Positions 60,001 through 64,000 of a stretch of 64,000 nt of DNA are shown here, in pieces (positions within the stretch are counted from its first letter, which is position 1; each line of letters begins with the position of its first letter). The position numbers and the translations under genes are program-made. Origin of the DNA: Owenia fusiformis (taxonomy: Eukaryota > Annelida > Polychaeta > Sabellida > Oweniidae). The stretch is taken from the NCBI GenBank assembly GCA_903813345.2, contig CAIIXF020000008.1, positions 35,922,867 to 35,986,866 of the forward strand. Reading direction: 5' to 3'. The notes beneath the pieces were generated by a model, which saw nothing but the letters and a program-made list of their open reading frames with translations, had not been told where the DNA came from and did not search any database.

Positions 60001-63000
60001 CATAATACCTTTTGCTTTAGATACATGTACCGCCAAGCCAAATCAGAGTATTTTGACATCTGGTTATTACCAGTAAAATGGTTCAGGGTATAGAGAGTAG
60101 AAATGAAATTTAATAATCACTTCCTGATTGGATGTTAAATTGTTAAATATTTGAAAATGCCCCAGAAAAATTAATTTGATCCTATCAAATAACAAATGTA
60201 TAATTTTCTCTAAAATTGGTTTATATGACATTAAACTCAATCAGAGTCAGTAAGCCCCAAATACACTGTAGGACCTCAATTTCTTGGGGACTATAATCTC
60301 TTCCGTACATTCACTACCAACCTGTTTATCAGTATCCTCATCATTTTCATCCTGAGTTGCAAGTGGATCCACCAACCCAGCATCACCGTCAGTGTCCTCT
60401 TCAGTAATCATGTGTTTGAATGCCTCAATTGTAATGGCCACAAACAAACTGAAATAGACAGTAAACTATGAAGAATTCGGGATCTATAAATTATCCTGGA
60501 GTTTTACACTGGTATTCACTCAGATGTAGTCATACTTAAGGTAGAATAGTTGTACTGTATTGTCTCCATTTTCAAATTGAAGAAATTGTTACTGTTTAAA
60601 CCTGGCAAGATAATGAACATTTCAAGCTAGTGCCTCCTTCTAAACAGTGGATTTTTACATGCAAAATCATCCACAAGATGCAATGGAAACTGGAATTCAA
60701 CTGAGGACCTCTATAATTGATACACATGCTTGTATTAATTGAATCATCTTCATTGCAACAGGGAAACTTTTCTGTTAGACACAGTGATGAAACAGACAGA
60801 CGATCTGGTAAAAGATGAGACAAAGTTCTTACCTCATAACCACCATGTCAATGATGAGGTAGCAAGTGACGAAGTAGAGAGACGCCCAGTACGACGTGGA
60901 GACAATGGCAGCATTCATGATCTCATGCCAGTTGCTAGTGGTGACCACTTGGAAGACTGCCAGGAATGAACACCTGAAATGGAAAATATGCATTTAAAAA
61001 CATTTTATTTTTGTGTAACATGAATGACAATTATTGTTTCTTGTCAACCTCATCCTCCTAGGCAGGTGTTCAGAATCTGTACCTCCTTCTTCCCCCTGCT
61101 ATAACCAATTTGGAAGCTGCCGATTTAACTGAATCACGTGATCTAAGAATGCGCAATGACTTCTGTCGCAGTGTTGCGACAGCCAATCAGATTGCGAGTT
61201 CTTAATCGGGGAAATGGTAACTGCTTATCGCAGGGGTAAAAAGAAAGAATATATTCTGGATTTGAAGCCCTGTGATCAGAGGATGTGTCAACCTTAGCTC
61301 AATTCATTTTTGTACTTTGTTAAAACAGGTTGAGAGGCTAGGATTAACATTATAACCTAACAAAAGTGGCAGCTACATGTAAGTGGTTAATTAATTCATT
61401 AGATTCAATGGCTAAAAATGAAAAAGGTTAACATCAAATCCTTCTTTTGTTTCTTTTATTTCTTTTAATTTTAAATAACATATTTATTGATGGATGAACA
61501 ATTCAAATTGGCAAAAAGTTAATACTTGATTTTTAAAGGTTTTGGGGCATAAATCTTTACATGGTATTGGATTGAGAATCTCCACATCCAAGAGCTTCTC
61601 TGTAACACAAAATGACACTGACGTAAGACATTACTGATGTCAACCATGATATGAGCGAAACACATTGTTGTTTAATTTGTAAAATGGTATTAGATTGTAA
61701 AAGGGCTTATGGGTTGATGCAACATTGATGAATCATGTTGTCATGATTAATGTATTTCATGGAAAGATTATATCAATCATTATCAATTAAGATTCTCGGA
61801 AATATTTTAGGCTGTCAGAACAGATATAATGTTTGATTAATCAACTATATTTAATTTGTTGATAACATAATGTAATGCTTCATGGAAAATCAGAAGAAAT
61901 TATACATGTAATGAAAAGCACACAAAAATGTAATTGTTGATTGAAATGACTGAAAATAACGTACTGTAAAACGGGTAATTTTGACACCGGGAAATTTTAG
62001 CGATTTTTCAATTTTAGGGGGTTTTAGCGCAGGAAATTTTAGCGAAATGAAGATTAATCTTTAAAAAATCAAATTAGCGAAATGCATTAGAAATTTTATC
62101 ATTTATGGCAGAAGAATGAATAACGGACATGACAGAACATTCACTGTGTATAGATTCTATAGACTTTGATTTTGAAAGTGATCCTTTGCTCACTTATGGT
62201 ACGGGAGAATTTAAGCAATATCATTGGTTGTTGAACCGTGTTCAATTAACACCTTTTATCTTTATATTTACTACTAATACTATTTCACTGATGGATGGCT
62301 ATTTATCCTTCAGATATTGAAAGAAACATATGATTTAAAAATATTCACCTTTTTCAAATTACAAACCGGAAGTTGAGCACTGAACGAAAAGCTCCTTAAA
62401 TAATAGTATTCATGTAGTTTCCAGGGAATTTGCAAATTTTAGCGCCCGGTTTATTTTAACCCCGGTTTATTTTAGTGAGTTGAATTTTTAGCGAAACTAT
62501 AGCGATCGCTAACAATCGCTAACAATTACCCCTCGCTAACAATACCCATTTTACAGTATGTGAAAACATATGATTTGAAAATAGATAAAGTACTCGATCA
62601 ATGAGTGAATATGTTAATCCACAGAAAAAACAGCTTTAATCTTAAACTGGCAAATTATGAATAGATGTCCTGTCCCAAAGACAGAAAGTTTTAAAATAAG
62701 GGTAATTCCTACCATTGTAGAAATAATAGAAATACATGTTTAATATACATTATTGATTTTCAGTGCTTATTTTTTTGTATTACTCTATTTTAAGCAGGTG
62801 CAAATAGCATGTAAAATGCTTGGGAATTCACTGTTTTGGTAAAAAATGTTAAACATATTGTATTCCTGGATAATCTCTTGCTATTTGATTTCATAATGTA
62901 CTTGAAATGAGAAAGATTAATCCATACTTCACTGATATGTGATATGACCCCTTTTCTAATAGGTATGCCTGACCACAATCATTCGACAATCGTAATCTTG

Positions 63001-64000
63001 TGTGGTTTCTCAAATATATTACCCTTTATATGCATTTTATTATAAAACGTACCAGATATCTGCATTCATCTTGCTTTGGGTTGCTATTAAGGAAGGCAAC
63101 CAGCCATAAAATCAGATAGTGTTTTCAAGGTAAAATATCACTTCATCATTAGAACAATGGATTTCTTTAATAAACTTGATTTGAAATACAAGACTCATGA
63201 AATAAATTCATGATGAATTTCATATTTTCATTATGTAACCAATCCATAGTCATAAAATTGATCATGTTGATATCCATAAAGCCCATATTGATGACGATGG
63301 TGCCAAATATCAATTAGTTTTAATAGGTTTTCTCATTGATAGTTCTTTTCCTGTTGATCATATAATCTATTAATGGATGGCCACTTGCAAATAAGATATA
63401 GATCACACAAGGTACAAGTAAGGGCCTTGCATGCTCTAATTGCCTGTGAAACTTTGCTACAGTGAAATCATTAGACTTATTGGTAAGATCAAATGATTTT
63501 GGTTGCTGGATTATAGTTGTTAGTAAGATTAGTTTAATTTGATTGGTTCAGGTAAGATCGGTTGATTTTGATTATTGGCAAGATCAGTTGTACCTTGATA
63601 AGATTGGTTAATTTTGGTCGTCTTTTAGGGTAGATGATCTTGGCTGTAGGTAAGATCAGTTGATTTTGCTTATTAGGAATAAGATCAGTTATTCTAGAAT
63701 ATTGGTTATTAGATCAGTTGATTTTGATTGTTGTGAAGATCAGTTGTATGTTGATTTAGGTTCTCGGTAAGATTTGTTAATTTAGATAGTTTTTAGGGTA
63801 GATGATATTGGTTGTTTCTAAGATCAGTTGATTTTGACTGATGGGATATCAGCTAATTTTGAATTTTGATTATTAGATCAATTGATTTTGGTTGTTTGGT
63901 TAATGGTTATCACCTATACCTTTTTTTATTCAACCCATACTTACGATAGAGTATCAAAGCCGAGTCCACATTGATATTCATAATGTCCCGATTCATACGT
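49842..64000 (-). CDS. Voltage-gated-like cation channel with SH3-containing tail (3' part)
   Basis: Partial: the 5' part lies beyond the right edge. In-phase minus-strand exons: 64000-63945, 60973-60833, 60448-60322, 59831-59775, 58406-58305, 56393-56304, 55737-55509, 55264-55098, 54068-53952, 53169-53101, 52316-52222, 51836-51773, 51439-51370, 50989-50827, 50370-50251, 49890-49842. The first three hold the end of an S5-P-S6 unit (GFDTLS, FLAVFQVVTTSNWHEIM, then a hydrophobic S6 ending SLFVAITIEAFKHM). The NW after the filter and the S6 pattern recall domain II of two-pore channels, but other four-domain channels remain possible. The tail is acidic/basic and low-complexity, with one SH3 domain. 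All listed exons fit by phase, but the linkage of the distal tail exons is inferred. Stops at 55059 and 50247 could give shorter forms. Confidence 0.75.
54353..54466. mobile_element. Hairpin MITE in channel-gene intron
   Basis: Arms tatgtcactatcgtggca and tgccacgatagtgacgta are inverted. Related ends occur at 34509-34620. A further hairpin (gtatac-rich, about 54545-54620) lies next to it. Confidence 0.65.
54813..54956. mobile_element. Palindromic MITE in channel-gene intron
   Basis: ttatacaatggttcattctg pairs with the inverse ending aaccattatataa. Inner words tatatcg/cgatata and attcac/gtgaat also pair. Nearly the entire 144 bp folds. Confidence 0.7.
55098..55737 (-). other. SH3 domain in the channel tail
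   Basis: Exon 55737-55509 encodes a basic linker (KKKMKKRKRQTG) and then most of an SH3 domain: KVISAFRKTKDSEIDLHVGD, EVKLIEKQGRMWKGTTRDK, TGWFP. The next exon (55264-55098) finishes it with ASNVIEIV, giving the standard SH3 ending (GWFPxxYV-like, here GWFPASNV). The ALYDY motif is replaced by SAFRK, so the usual aromatic ligand-binding residues are partly missing. The GKGxW position is kept as MWKG. SH3 domains bind proline-rich partners, and the specificity here is unknown. Confidence 0.85.
56961..57327. repeat. Long inverted repeat (about 110-bp arms) in channel intron
   Basis: 56961-57071 (aaatgtttgtgagtacttt, continuing through atcaaatgaccatattgaaa) is repeated inverted at about 57219-57327. 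The loop contains the gccatg/aacatggc hairpin of the dispersed repeat that is also near 46380. Similarity is near-perfect by eye. Confidence 0.8.
57328..57775. repeat. Dispersed repeat with tgaccttgagaaggtcatt motif
   Basis: The words ttgaccttgagaaggtcatt and gatttgaacttttgagaact recur at 45800-45940, and the segment ends in a short hairpin caccactttttggtggtg (57748-57765). A related tgtcaccacct edge is seen at 45692, 56936 and 32438. It is an interspersed repeat family of unknown class. Confidence 0.55.
60322..60973 (-). other. Channel pore and S6 exons
   Basis: Exon 60973-60833 encodes FLAVFQVVTTSNWHEIM (pore helix and filter, TTSNW), followed by the hydrophobic segment ASLYFVTCYLIIDMVVM. 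Exon 60448-60322 continues SLFVAITIEAFKHMI and the acidic stretch TEEDTDGDAGLVDPLATQ. The exon junction completes a Ser codon. The preceding exon at the window edge supplies CGLGFDTLS before the pore helix. Confidence 0.8.
61964..62556. mobile_element. TA-flanked MITE with CTGTAAAA termini
   Basis: Starts CTGTAAAACGGGTAATTTT at 61964 and ends with the near-inverse aatacccattttacag at 62556, with TA on both sides. Multiple ttttagcg words point one way in the left part, and gctaacaa words point the other way at the right. The interior frame 62129-62320 shows no transposase motif. It sits in the intron between channel exons 63945 and 60973. Confidence 0.75.
62560..63944. other. Channel-gene intron
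   Basis: AT-rich. The part from 63480 to 63900 is a loose array of gttgattttg/gtaagatcagttg words with no fixed period. No exon is recognised. Confidence 0.5.

Noticed and set aside
60739-60969. 76-codon plus-strand frame
   Set aside because: It is antisense to the channel pore exon 60833-60973, which has proper splice sites and a recognisable product.

Overview
The window looks like AT-rich nuclear DNA from an invertebrate animal, probably marine. It has spliced genes with GT-AG introns and long repeat-filled introns, many miniature inverted-repeat transposons (MITEs), non-LTR retrotransposon tails, Tc1/mariner relics and minisatellites. No bacterial operons, CRISPR arrays, rRNA or tRNA genes were recognised. 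The exact phylum cannot be read from the sequence.

Four protein-coding genes can be reconstructed exon by exon with matching splice phases. (1) Plus strand, 23504-27403: an SR-type splicing factor with an SRSF3-like RRM and a very long Arg/Ser/Pro-rich tail (747 aa). (2) Minus strand, 39902-30527: a complete nine-exon secreted protein with the layout signal peptide - von Willebrand A (VWA) - trypsin-like protease - second divergent VWA (747 aa). It resembles complement factor B/C2 but has no CCP modules. (3) Minus strand, 46799-44143: a two-exon histone H3 of 136 aa with unusual residues at positions 90 and 96. (4) Minus strand, from the right edge (64000) down to about 49842: the C-terminal part of a voltage-gated-like cation channel (last pore and S6, similar to two-pore channels), followed by a long cytosolic tail that contains an SH3 domain. 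A minus-strand terminal exon with an adjacent poly(A) signal (13483-13607) marks a fifth gene that I cannot name.

The left third (1-23 kb) is mainly repeats: a broken non-LTR retrotransposon (848-1917), a Harbinger-like MITE (2762-3251), two arrays of one 31-bp minisatellite (5.4-6.4 and 10.7-13.0 kb), a foldback element whose arms are tandem repeats (7150-8280), a hAT-like MITE (16967-17361), and a 3.84-kb element with about 750-bp inverted arms (17539-21378) that carries a nested insertion. Downstream of the SR gene lies a 60-bp minisatellite. Introns of the protease, histone and channel genes carry further hairpin MITEs, a LINE tail and transposase relics. The genes are functionally unrelated (RNA processing, extracellular proteolysis, chromatin, ion transport), and nothing suggests co-regulation.
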